Part shown: positions 18,140 through 26,062 of the stretch, piece by piece | Numbering within the stretch: position 1 is the stretch's first letter | How the letters are laid out: the number at the start of each line of letters is the position of its first letter | Assembly: GCA_003963435.1 (NCBI GenBank) | Contig: RXJC01000054.1 | Coordinates: forward strand, 1 to 64,000 | DNA: 64,000 nucleotides | Reading direction: 5' to 3' | DNA from: Bradyrhizobiaceae bacterium | GTDB taxonomy: Bacteria; Pseudomonadota; Alphaproteobacteria; Rhizobiales; Xanthobacteraceae | Notes under the pieces: generated by a model | Databases searched by the model: none | What the model was told of the DNA's origin: nothing | The model's input: the letters and a program-made list of their open reading frames with translations, nothing else | Program-made: the position numbers and the translations under genes

Positions 18140-19261
18140 TTACTCGGCGTACAGAAACTTGATCATGTATTTCTGCGTATAGACCAGCGCTTCCTTGCTG
18201 GTGCCGTTCGTGTACTCGAAGCCGATTGACGAGTAGCCCGCCGGGTTGAGCTTGTACTTGAGCGTCGCCTGATAGAGGCTGACGTCCATGCCCGACCGGA
18301 AATCGTGAAAATATTTCGCCGTGCCGATGAAGCTGAACCGGTTCTGAAGCCAGTCGGGAACGTCGGCAAAGGGCAAGAAGATCATCGTTAGTCTGGCCGT
18401 GGCGCCGGCCCATTCGTAGCTGGTGCTTGAGAGCCCCGTGACGCCGGGAATGTCGACCTGGCGGATATCCGCCTCGCCCCGAAGCTGAACAAACCAGCCG
18501 AGATAGGGATTTGTCTTGAGGTATCCACCAAGATTGTATCTTAGATCATAGGCATCCCAGTAGCCGTTGAAGCCATAGGCTCGCGCTTCGCCGCGGAAGT
18601 CGGTCTGGTAGTATGGCGATAGCGTGAATACCTGACGCAGCGGGAAGTCCCCGAATATTCCAAAGCTCCTTGCAAGTTCGAATTGATAGTCCACTCCGAC
18701 CTTCAGAGAACTTTGCTCGCTTCTCGCGCGTGGCGATGTGAAGTTGCCATCCGCCGCGACGAATGGCGCGACCGCCCACCCTGATATGAAGGGCACATAC
18801 CGGTTCGGTGTCTTAGGACAAAGATCCCGGAAGAGCACATAAGAGACTTGGCCTTGAACCGCGAGCGTGCGCGAATTGGCCACACGATCGTCGGTATAGC
18901 TCACCGACGCGCCTTGAGCATCCTCGGCTGTAGGCGCCGCGTATAGGAAATTGTCGAGGCTGTCGGCCCTGACGAAAAGCCTTTGATCATAATCGCAGAA
19001 GTGGCTCTTCGCTTGCTCCTGCGGAGGCTTTTCGGGTGGCAGGGGATACAGTTTCGCTGCGCCGCGTTCGAATGCACCGCCCTCGGGCCGCGACAGATCA
19101 CTTAGGCGCTTCTTGATGGCGGCCTTTTCCCTGTCCAGCGCCGCGCTGCGCTTCTTGAGTTCCTCGATCCCTGCGCGATCGACGTCGAAGGCCTGAGCGG
19201 AAGCGGTCGCGGGAAGCAAGCTGGTCAAGGCGAGGGTGAGCGCAGCCGCGGTCCGCTTCAT
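18140..19261 (-). CDS. outer-membrane beta-barrel-like protein
   Basis: A 373-aa protein from ATG 19261 with a signal peptide (MKRTAAALTLALTSLLPATA, cleavage after ASA). A short coiled coil (ELKKRSAALDREKAAIKKRL) follows, then many alternating aromatic/Gly strands (SLKVGVDYQFELAR, LSPYYQTDFRGEARAYGF, KYKLNPAGYSSIGFEY) ending with an aromatic at the terminus (IKFLYAE), typical of outer-membrane barrels. Substrate unknown. ATG overlaps the TGA of the upstream 123-aa gene; 8 bases separate it from the downstream membrane gene, so the three probably act together at the envelope. Confidence 0.7.
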   Translation of the reverse strand: MKRTAAALTLALTSLLPATASAQAFDVDRAGIEELKKRSAALDREKAAIKKRLSDLSRPEGGAFERGAAKLYPLPPEKPPQEQAKSHFCDYDQRLFVRADSLDNFLYAAPTAEDAQGASVSYTDDRVANSRTLAVQGQVSYVLFRDLCPKTPNRYVPFISGWAVAPFVAADGNFTSPRARSEQSSLKVGVDYQFELARSFGIFGDFPLRQVFTLSPYYQTDFRGEARAYGFNGYWDAYDLRYNLGGYLKTNPYLGWFVQLRGEADIRQVDIPGVTGLSSTSYEWAGATARLTMIFLPFADVPDWLQNRFSFIGTAKYFHDFRSGMDVSLYQATLKYKLNPAGYSSIGFEYTNGTSKEALVYTQKYMIKFLYAE

Positions 19262-19629
19262 GACTCGATCTTCCAGCCATCGGAGACATACCAAGCGAAA
19301 ACGAGATCCCCCATCTCGCCGAGCGTTTCCGCATCCATGGCGTCGCCTTTCTGAAGGACGAGGCCATCCCGCTTGAACGACGAATACGCCATCAGCAGCA
19401 AGGCGATGTCCCAGGCGTTGGCATTGCCGCCGAGAAGTTTGGCGATGGGCATCGATGCCTTGATCGGTGGCCTCAGACCAAGAGCCGAAACGATGCGGGC
19501 AACGATCACCGTGTCCTTTATGGACTTCCGTTCGAAGGCTGCTCTTTGTAGCGCCACGGCCTGCTTGAAGCTTCCTTTGACGCCAGCGCCGTCGCCGCCT
19601 CCCAACTTCTTCCGCGCTTTCTTGACCAT
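19258..19629 (-). CDS. hypothetical protein, 123 aa
   Basis: Start ATG 19629 is chosen because GGAGGA lies just upstream; an in-frame ATG at 19665 would add 12 residues. Basic start (MVKKARKKLGGGDGAG), then a helical globular part (SIKDTVIVARIVSALGL, DIALLLMAYSSFKRDG). No family is recognised. First gene of the operon with the barrel-like and two-helix membrane proteins, coupled by an ATGA overlap. Confidence 0.6.
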   Translation of the reverse strand: MVKKARKKLGGGDGAGVKGSFKQAVALQRAAFERKSIKDTVIVARIVSALGLRPPIKASMPIAKLLGGNANAWDIALLLMAYSSFKRDGLVLQKGDAMDAETLGEMGDLVFAWYVSDGWKIES

Positions 19630-19892
19630 GACGGTGTCCTCCCCGTCGTCAGCTTGCATGGTCACGAACAGCGCGCAAACTAGGGAATCCCCCAGAGTCG
19701 GGGAGGCCTACGAGCCGTCTGCTGACAGATCCCGCCCCCAAGGATAGATCGTGCCGAATCGGATCCGCGGCTTCGATCGCCCAGAAAAGTTCGCTGTGAG
19801 CGCACTGCACGGGGCTCTGGAAATCGCCCGTTTGCTACCTAACTAATCCCGACGGTCACGGGTCCAAGCCGACCCCTGGCGCGCGTCAGCCG

Positions 19893-21494
19893 ATGCTGTC
19901 GAGCAAGCAACTGAAGGCATGGGGATCTGCAGGCATGGGGGTTCGGACCTGGAATAAGGATCGTGCGACCAAGCGCATCGACGCAAAGATCGACGCGCTG
20001 CCGCTAAAGGACATCGAAATCAAGGAGTATGTCCGCGAGACGGACCTGTCGGGACTGTCGGGCTCAAGCGCCTACCGCGTCGACGGCGTCCATGTCTACG
20101 CCGACATTCTCAATCTGCGTGATCTGCTGAACGTCACCGGTGTCGAGGGCGAGGTTTGCCACAAGCGGACACTTCGCTTCCTGAACATGCATTACCGCGC
20201 CGCTCACCGCATCATCGGTGCCGTCGGGTCGATATTCGTCGATTTTCACAACCAACGTCTGCATACGGTGTTCGCGAAGCCGTACGACGACGAGGGCAAG
20301 CGCGTGCACCGCGCGGTGGCGACGGCACAGTTGATCATCGATGTCCTTGCCCGTACTGGAGAGGATGCCGATCACCCGGCCGCCAAGGTGCGCGTCGGCA
20401 TCGACACGGGTAAGGCGCTTGCCGTCAACAACGGTAGAAGGGGTCACCGCGAACCCTTGTTTCTCGGGCCGCCCGCGAACTATGCCGCAAAACGTTCAGG
20501 CGGCGGCCCGGAAGCCGGAATCTACCTCACGAACGAAGCTCGAAAGGTTATCGGCCTGCCGGAAGCACGTGATGTCGACGCGACACCGCTGACTGCCAGC
20601 GAAGTTGCAGCCAGCCAGGATGTGGCCCGGCTCGGCGTCACCGTCGATAGCATCGTGAACGAGTGGGCTGAGGATCTCAAAAACAACCCGATCGGCGATT
20701 TCGCCTTTTCCGGACACACGCCTCCCTTTTCGACCCTGGACATCGAAGCTCTTTCCGTCAAGAATTCCCGGCGGCAGGAAGCGGCAACGATCTACGGCGA
20801 CCTAGACGGCTTCACCGCCTACGTCGGCGCGAACATCGGTACCGACGAGGGCGCCAAGCATGTCGTTCGCGCACTGCACGTTCTGCGGTCTGAGCTCGAC
20901 GCCGTGCTGCACGAGGATTTTCAGGGACGCAAGGTCAGGTATATCGGGGATTGCATCCACGGCCTTTTGGCCGAGGGGACGGCTCAAACCACGGACGTCG
21001 TGGAAACGATCAGCAACATGACGCTGTGTGCCGCCGCGATGCGCAGCAGCTTCGACCTCGCATTGAAGAGACTGAAGGACAAGGGCACCGATGCGTCGAG
21101 CCTGGGCCTTCAGATCGGTTTCGAGTACGGACCGGTCACGATCACCCGGCTTGGCATGAAGGGCGCCTTGGTACGCTGCTCGGTGAGCCGCGGCATCCTG
21201 GAAGCCGAACGCGAACAAGGGCGATGCAAGGCCAATCAGACTGCGATCGGCAAGAACGCATACTCAAAGTGTAGTCACGGCGTGCATGCCATCTTCGGCG
21301 ACATGCGGATCCGTGGCGGGCTCGACTACGACACTGCGGTGAACGAGATGGCGGGGAAGGATGATAAATCCGCACGCGCCATAAAGGCAGCGGCCGCGGC
21401 ATCGCCGCTTCTGAAGCCAGCCGCGGCAGCGTCGAACCCGCTCAGCTTCCCCGACCGCCCGACGGGCCCCACCAAGCCTGGCGGATTTGCGTGA
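19893..21494 (+). CDS. pycC: Pycsar-type (PycC-like) nucleotide cyclase with degenerate N-terminal cyclase half
   Basis: A 533-aa protein. The C-terminal class III cyclase half keeps both metal aspartates, Asp303 in YGDLDGFTAYV and Asp353 in RYIGDCIHGLL, and a non-standard substrate strip LVRCSVSR instead of the N-x-x-x-R box, as in Pycsar pyrimidine cyclases. The N-terminal half is a decayed cyclase-like domain (VYADILNLRDLL, VRVGIDTGKA, LFLGPPANYAAK) without metal residues. The last 35 residues are disordered Ala/Pro and end in KPGGFA. Predicted to make cUMP or cCMP on phage infection. The stop overlaps the GTG start of a Cap2-like gene. ATG 19935 (MGVRTWNKD) is an alternative start matching the paralogue at 27187. 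Confidence 0.8.
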   Translation: MLSSKQLKAWGSAGMGVRTWNKDRATKRIDAKIDALPLKDIEIKEYVRETDLSGLSGSSAYRVDGVHVYADILNLRDLLNVTGVEGEVCHKRTLRFLNMHYRAAHRIIGAVGSIFVDFHNQRLHTVFAKPYDDEGKRVHRAVATAQLIIDVLARTGEDADHPAAKVRVGIDTGKALAVNNGRRGHREPLFLGPPANYAAKRSGGGPEAGIYLTNEARKVIGLPEARDVDATPLTASEVAASQDVARLGVTVDSIVNEWAEDLKNNPIGDFAFSGHTPPFSTLDIEALSVKNSRRQEAATIYGDLDGFTAYVGANIGTDEGAKHVVRALHVLRSELDAVLHEDFQGRKVRYIGDCIHGLLAEGTAQTTDVVETISNMTLCAAAMRSSFDLALKRLKDKGTDASSLGLQIGFEYGPVTITRLGMKGALVRCSVSRGILEAEREQGRCKANQTAIGKNAYSKCSHGVHAIFGDMRIRGGLDYDTAVNEMAGKDDKSARAIKAAAAASPLLKPAAAASNPLSFPDRPTGPTKPGGFA

Positions 21495-23236
21495 CGTGGT
21501 ACATCACGGATATCGCCAGATTTCGCTCGGAGCGGCAGGAAATCGAAGTTCTTGCCCAGGCGGTCGACTGGTTTTCCGTCACGGCCTGGCGGTTCGACGA
21601 CAGGCTCCGCCTGGTGCTTGACGCCGAGATCGAAGCCGGTGGGCGCATCTACCCGATCTATCTGCAGTACCCGGATATGTTTCCGCACACGCCTCCGTCG
21701 GTCTTTCCTCGGGGCGACGGAAGTAGATGGTCGTCGCATCAGTTCGGCGCCGGCGGCGAGCTTTGTCTCGAATATGGCCCCGACACATGGACACCCGACC
21801 TTCGCGGAATGGATCTGATCGAAAGCTGCCATAGGCTTATTCGGCTCGAGAGTCCGACCGAAGGCGAAAGGTGCCTTGCGCCCTCGCGGCACGCGGAGAC
21901 GCTTGGCCAGCAATTTCGATCCAGGTACAGCCGATTCCTCCTGACTGGCGAATTTCGAGCGTTGATCGAGCGGCTACCACTACGGATCGCAATGACCGCA
22001 AATCTGGTCTCGGTCTATCACAAGGAAGCCGTCGTTCACGTCATCGACCGGGTGAAGCTTCCGGATGACGCGTCTTGGACCGATCAAACCGTACCGACGC
22101 AACTGGCAAGCGAATACATGCAGCGCGAAGTGGCAATCTGCCGTTGGCCAGCAAGCGATGCGCCGCCTTCGACAGCGAGTCTTGACGCTTTCGGCAGCTG
22201 GTTCGCGGCCTTGGGTATGCCGCTTGAGGCAAAGCATGCACTCGTGGTCCATGGGACCAAATTGGCAGTTTACTTCCTCGATCATGAACAAAATGCGGTC
22301 ATAGAGGTAGGGATCCTTGCGGCAGACCCCGGTGGACCGCGCCTCGATGTGGATCATGCCGTTCTCGCCGACAAGAAAGTGGGATTGATCGGCTGCGGCT
22401 CGTTGGGCAGCAAAGTCGGCTGTATGCTCGCGCGCTCCGGTGTCGCGCAATTTCTTCTCATCGACGACGACATTCTTCTGCCGGCCAATTTCGTTCGAAA
22501 CGACCTGGATTGGCGTGACGCCGGAGCTCACAAGGTGCCCGCGTTGGCCAGGCGCCTGCAGATGGTGAATCCGGCGGCCGACGTGATCCAGTGGCGTGCC
22601 AGGCTGGCGGCGCAAGAGGCGAACGAGAGCGCCGAGGCCATGCTGAGCAGAATTTCCCAGTGCGACCTGATCATCGACGCTACGGCAGACCCCAACGTGC
22701 TGAATTTGGTTTCGGCGGTGGGCGCTGCGGCAAAGAAGCCTATCCTGTGGGCCGAGGTCTTCGGCGGCGGCATTGGTGGCTTGATTGCCAGATCTCGGCC
22801 GGGCCAGGAGCCGTCTCCATCCTACATGCGGCGCGCCATCGAGAATTGGTTCGGCGAACGCGGCGAGCCCCCTGCAAGACCTGTCAGACCGTATGAGGCG
22901 GGACCTGCCGGCGCAGCGCCATTGATCGCAGACGACGCGGATGTCTCGGTGATCGCCGCGCATGCCGCCAGGTTCGCCATCGACCTTTTGATCGATCGAA
23001 TGCCGTCGCTATTCCCGAACTCCGTCTATGCGATCGGCCTTGGAGTAGGCTCGGTGTTTTCGCAGCCGTTCGAGACCTATCCGATCGACGTCGGCCCGCC
23101 TCCGGCAGAGACGCCATTGGTCGAACTGTCCAAGGAAGAGACGGCCACGGAATTCGCCGCCTTGGTTGCGCTGCTCAAGGACAAATTGAATGGAACTGCT
23201 GCTTCCCCGCCAGGTCGTGGACCTTCTAAAACGTGA
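21491..23236 (+). CDS. cap2: Cap2-like E2-E1 fusion (ubiquitin-like conjugation enzyme)
   Basis: A 581-aa protein starting at GTG 21491 inside the GTGA overlap. The N-terminal E2-like domain has GGELCLEYGPDTW with catalytic Cys92. A linker domain follows. The C-terminal ThiF/E1 adenylation domain begins with VGLIGCGSLGSKVG (301-310) and the DDD at 325-327. In type II CBASS, Cap2 joins the cyclase C terminus to targets and so primes the cyclase. Odd: no cysteine is present in about residues 424-500, where the E1 transthiolation Cys would be expected (only Cys302, 311 and 391 are nearby). The cyclase tail next door ends GGFA, a plausible conjugation tail. Confidence 0.87.
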   Translation: MTWYITDIARFRSERQEIEVLAQAVDWFSVTAWRFDDRLRLVLDAEIEAGGRIYPIYLQYPDMFPHTPPSVFPRGDGSRWSSHQFGAGGELCLEYGPDTWTPDLRGMDLIESCHRLIRLESPTEGERCLAPSRHAETLGQQFRSRYSRFLLTGEFRALIERLPLRIAMTANLVSVYHKEAVVHVIDRVKLPDDASWTDQTVPTQLASEYMQREVAICRWPASDAPPSTASLDAFGSWFAALGMPLEAKHALVVHGTKLAVYFLDHEQNAVIEVGILAADPGGPRLDVDHAVLADKKVGLIGCGSLGSKVGCMLARSGVAQFLLIDDDILLPANFVRNDLDWRDAGAHKVPALARRLQMVNPAADVIQWRARLAAQEANESAEAMLSRISQCDLIIDATADPNVLNLVSAVGAAAKKPILWAEVFGGGIGGLIARSRPGQEPSPSYMRRAIENWFGERGEPPARPVRPYEAGPAGAAPLIADDADVSVIAAHAARFAIDLLIDRMPSLFPNSVYAIGLGVGSVFSQPFETYPIDVGPPPAETPLVELSKEETATEFAALVALLKDKLNGTAASPPGRGPSKT

Positions 23237-23708
23237 GTTGCGCGGAAGGCGGAACGAAATCGGTGGCGTTCTCGTCGGAGAGCATGTGAGCGGCGAGACT
23301 TTCCGAATCGTCCAATTGTCGGTTCAGCGGACCGGCGGCTCGTCCGTCCATTTCGTGCGCGATCCGGACCACAGTCGGGAGTTCTTGGCGGATTTCTTCG
23401 CTCGAACCGGTAACGACTATCGTCGCTACAACTACATCGGCGAATGGCATTCTCATCCGTCGTTCGAGCCCGTCCCGAGCGGGGCCGACATCAAGGCGAT
23501 GTATGACATCGTCGATGATCACGACGTGGGGGTAAATTTCGCCGTGCTCATTGTGGCACGGCTCCTATTGCGGAGCTCACTGCAGATGTCGGCAACCCTG
23601 TTCCGACCGTGTCAGCCGCCGGAACTGGTGACAGTTGTCATCGACGCCGGCATGTCGAAGACGGTGCTGACGTGGCTTTCACGTATTCGCGACTACTTCA
23701 AAACGTGA
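23190..23708 (+). CDS. cap3: Cap3-like JAB/JAMM isopeptidase
   Basis: A 172-aa single-domain metalloprotease. The JAMM signature is complete: Glu23 in NEIGGVLVGEH, and His87-x-His89-x7-Ser97-x2-Asp100 in EWHSHPSFEPVPSGAD. Cap3 enzymes remove the cyclase from its conjugates or mature its tail. The gene overlaps the Cap2-like gene by 47 bases in another frame, indicating coupled expression. Its 3' end overlaps the convergent CNB-TIR gene by 11 bases. Confidence 0.9.
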   Translation: MELLLPRQVVDLLKRELRGRRNEIGGVLVGEHVSGETFRIVQLSVQRTGGSSVHFVRDPDHSREFLADFFARTGNDYRRYNYIGEWHSHPSFEPVPSGADIKAMYDIVDDHDVGVNFAVLIVARLLLRSSLQMSATLFRPCQPPELVTVVIDAGMSKTVLTWLSRIRDYFKT

Positions 23709-24612
23709 ATGTGCGCACGCCGCGCATCCTGACCAGTTCACGGATCTGGGCGCAGACCGGCTCCAGGCGCTCCTTGAGCGTGGAATCGTCGCCCTTCTCA
23801 TAAGGGATCAGGGTCAGCCCCTGCAAATCGGAAGGCAGCTTCAGGTCCTTCATCCGGGGATGAACCAGAATGGAGCGGTGACGCGTAAGTTTCCCCATGA
23901 AAAGCCCGAGTTCAAACAGGACGTTGTCTCGCAGCGTAGGAGCCTTGATGCCGCGTGTTTCTATGATGTCGTCGGCTTCCGCAATCGCAACCGCGAAATC
24001 CGCTTGCGAAACTTCCCGGTCGAGTGCCTCGAGAACATACCCGCCGGCGAAAAAAACGCCGTCATCCCATACCTTGCTGAATACGTCGCGTTCCAAGCCG
24101 TCGCGTATCGCATGCGCGGTCGCTTTCGCCTCCGAAGACGAGATCACAAAAAGCCGAGGCGCAGGGTTCGGCAACGATATGGTGCGATTCCGCTGGATGA
24201 GCCTCCGAGACAGCTCCATCGCGATCCGTAGCCCGATCTCGGGAAAGCGCTCATTGACGGCCATGAAACCGGCGCTGCTCAGTTTCAACGCGACGACCGG
24301 CTCCAGAACATGGGCCGTCGCAGAGCGGGGCAGAGATGGTTCGATGGCGGCCATCTCTCCGATATGCTGGCCTGCTCTTCTCGAATTGATTTGGGCCCCG
24401 TTCACGATGATCGATACGGCCCCGGAAACCAGGAAAAACACGTCGTTGTCGCTTCCGCCCTGGACGATGATGTCCTCGCCGGAGGGAAACTCGACCAATT
24501 CGCCCTTCTCCGACAGCAACTCCGCGAGCTGCGTGCTACCGTTCGCGAGCTCCTGCCTCGCGAGTGCTGCGATTAGCTGTGGCCTGTTGGGTCCTTCGAA
24601 TTGTTCCTTCAT
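23698..24612 (-). CDS. pycTIR: Pycsar effector: cyclic-nucleotide-binding domain fused to TIR-like NADase
   Basis: A 304-aa protein from ATG 24612, preceded by GGGGAGAGAG; upstream in-frame starts lack such a site. Residues 20-140 form a CAP/CNB domain with phosphate cassette GEMAAIEPSLPRSATA (Arg96). Residues 152-300 match the TIR-like domain of CAP12/Pycsar effectors: RLFVISSSEAKA, FAVAIAEADD, and NVLFELGLFMGKLTR with the Glu expected in catalysis. Binding of a cyclic pyrimidine nucleotide would trigger NAD+ loss and abortive infection (known for PycTIR). It lies downstream of the XRE/ImmA pair on the same strand and converges on the Cap3 gene. Confidence 0.85.
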   Translation of the reverse strand: MKEQFEGPNRPQLIAALARQELANGSTQLAELLSEKGELVEFPSGEDIIVQGGSDNDVFFLVSGAVSIIVNGAQINSRRAGQHIGEMAAIEPSLPRSATAHVLEPVVALKLSSAGFMAVNERFPEIGLRIAMELSRRLIQRNRTISLPNPAPRLFVISSSEAKATAHAIRDGLERDVFSKVWDDGVFFAGGYVLEALDREVSQADFAVAIAEADDIIETRGIKAPTLRDNVLFELGLFMGKLTRHRSILVHPRMKDLKLPSDLQGLTLIPYEKGDDSTLKERLEPVCAQIRELVRMRGVRTFTF

Positions 24613-24721
24613 CTCTCTCCCCGCCGCCGCGGACTGTCTGGCCAAGATGGCTTCCGACCGACACAAATAGATTCGCGGTGTGATCGCGCCAACGGGACCA
24701 CGCCATCTAATCTTCGGCGCG

Positions 24722-25603
24722 CTACGCGTTTTTCATGAAGCGCTCGTAGGTATCCTCGAGTTGGGCCTCATCGTCGATCCAGCGCCGCGGCTCCTCGTCG
24801 CCCAGGTGAAGCAGCGTGTACGCCGTATCGTACTTCTCGCTCCGAAACGAGAATTCGCGCACGCGCTCGTTGAACCAGACCCTTGCATCGTGTTGGACGC
24901 CCGCGCGCGCCTCCGCCGTAAACATTTCCCGACCGACAGCGGATTCAGGCGGTAAGGGGACGGGACCGCGGCTGGTGCGAATGAAGGCGCCACTCACGAG
25001 AGCGGGTTTGCTCGACCAAGACCACTTGACGAACCCTTCGACCGACGCAACGAGCAGCGCCCTTCGTTCGGTGTACCGGAGCCAACGCAACGTCGCGGCG
25101 ACCAGCGACACTTCATAGCGATCGGCACACTGCCCCAGCACTTCGAAGTCCGGCTTGTCCTTAGGGGAGATTTGCTTCCTGTAATCATCGAGCGGCATCA
25201 GCAGCCACGAAGCAAATTCGTTGGCTTCCCGTTCCACCTCCAACTTGGTCCGACCATCGACGTCGGCCTCGCTGGAATGGATCCCGTTCGGATATTTCCT
25301 TCGATGAAGCAGATAGTGCCCGAACTCGTGAGCTACCGTGAACCTGCGTCGTCCCGGCGACTGTCCGGTCCCGTAGACGATGCCCCACCTCGTGCGCGAC
25401 TCCGACGGGACAAGTGCACCGGCGAAGCCGTCGAGCTCCTCTTCCGCCACTTTCGTGATGGGATCAGCCGGAAACAGCGATCGCGACGTTTCCACGGCAA
25501 GCTTGCCGACGTCGAAACGATAGCGGTCGGGCGGGTTCGCCAGGTTCAGCATCTGATTAAAGTGGTTGGCCCACCGCTGCGCACCCCAGTTCTCGAAGTC
25601 CAT
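24722..25603 (-). CDS. ImmA/IrrE-type metallopeptidase
   Basis: A 293-aa protein. The zinc motif HEFGH appears in FTVAHEFGHYLLHRR, with a third ligand Glu likely in EREANEFASWLLMP, the usual ImmA/IrrE layout. The C-terminal half is a mixed domain of unknown role. It starts 3 bases after the XRE regulator stops, the classical pair in which a signal makes the peptidase cut the repressor. Upstream of the CNB-TIR effector on the same strand, it may set effector expression upon infection (inference). Confidence 0.87.
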   Translation of the reverse strand: MDFENWGAQRWANHFNQMLNLANPPDRYRFDVGKLAVETSRSLFPADPITKVAEEELDGFAGALVPSESRTRWGIVYGTGQSPGRRRFTVAHEFGHYLLHRRKYPNGIHSSEADVDGRTKLEVEREANEFASWLLMPLDDYRKQISPKDKPDFEVLGQCADRYEVSLVAATLRWLRYTERRALLVASVEGFVKWSWSSKPALVSGAFIRTSRGPVPLPPESAVGREMFTAEARAGVQHDARVWFNERVREFSFRSEKYDTAYTLLHLGDEEPRRWIDDEAQLEDTYERFMKNA

Positions 25604-25606
25604 GGC

Positions 25607-25924
25607 CTAGTCGTCCAACGCCTTGGCCAATCGCCGCAGCCGGGCACGCGCTTCCGGCGACATCGCCTGATATTCCCTAAAGAAGGCCTTGTCCTCGGCG
25701 GCCTCTAGGTTCTCGGCTGGGTTGCCGCCCAACAAGTAGTCGACAGTCACGTCCAACGCCTTGGCCAATCCGGCCAATTTCTCGGCCGACGGCCGCGGCA
25801 ATTCTCGATTCTCCAATTCCCATAAATACGATTTGCTTAAGCCAGCCTGTTCAGCCAGCTGGTCCAGCGTCAATTTCCCTTTTTTTCTCAATGTCTTGAT
25901 GCGATCGCGGATCGTATCTGGCAC
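25607..25924 (-). CDS. XRE-family HTH transcriptional regulator
   Basis: A 105-aa protein. Helix-turn-helix LTLDQLAEQAGLSKSYLWEL at about 18-37, then a typical LAKALDVTVDYLL stretch and a charged C-terminal helix. Paired with the ImmA/IrrE peptidase (3-base gap). Two GTTCGGAGTAGC repeats lie just upstream, between it and the divergent CNB-cyclase gene, and are the probable operator. Confidence 0.88.
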   Translation of the reverse strand: MPDTIRDRIKTLRKKGKLTLDQLAEQAGLSKSYLWELENRELPRPSAEKLAGLAKALDVTVDYLLGGNPAENLEAAEDKAFFREYQAMSPEARARLRRLAKALDD

Positions 25925-25950
25925 GCGCGGCTCTCCACATGCTCATCCAA

Positions 25951-26013
25951 GTTCGGAGTAGCAGCATATCCTGTCCTTGACTATCGGCAATGCCTCCGTA
26001 TGTTCGGAGTAGC
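25951..26013. promoter_or_regulatory. paired operator-like repeats between divergent regulator and cyclase genes
   Basis: The 12-mer GTTCGGAGTAGC occurs at 25951-25962 and again at 26002-26013. The second copy lies in a dyad CTCCG-N6-CGGAG (25994-26009); the first keeps only part of the dyad. Position between the XRE gene and the divergent cyclase suggests binding by the XRE protein and joint control of both transcripts. Confidence 0.5.
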
Positions 26014-26062
26014 GGTATTTATGATGGGTCGAAAGCGAATCGGCGGTGTCCCCGGGGCAAAT

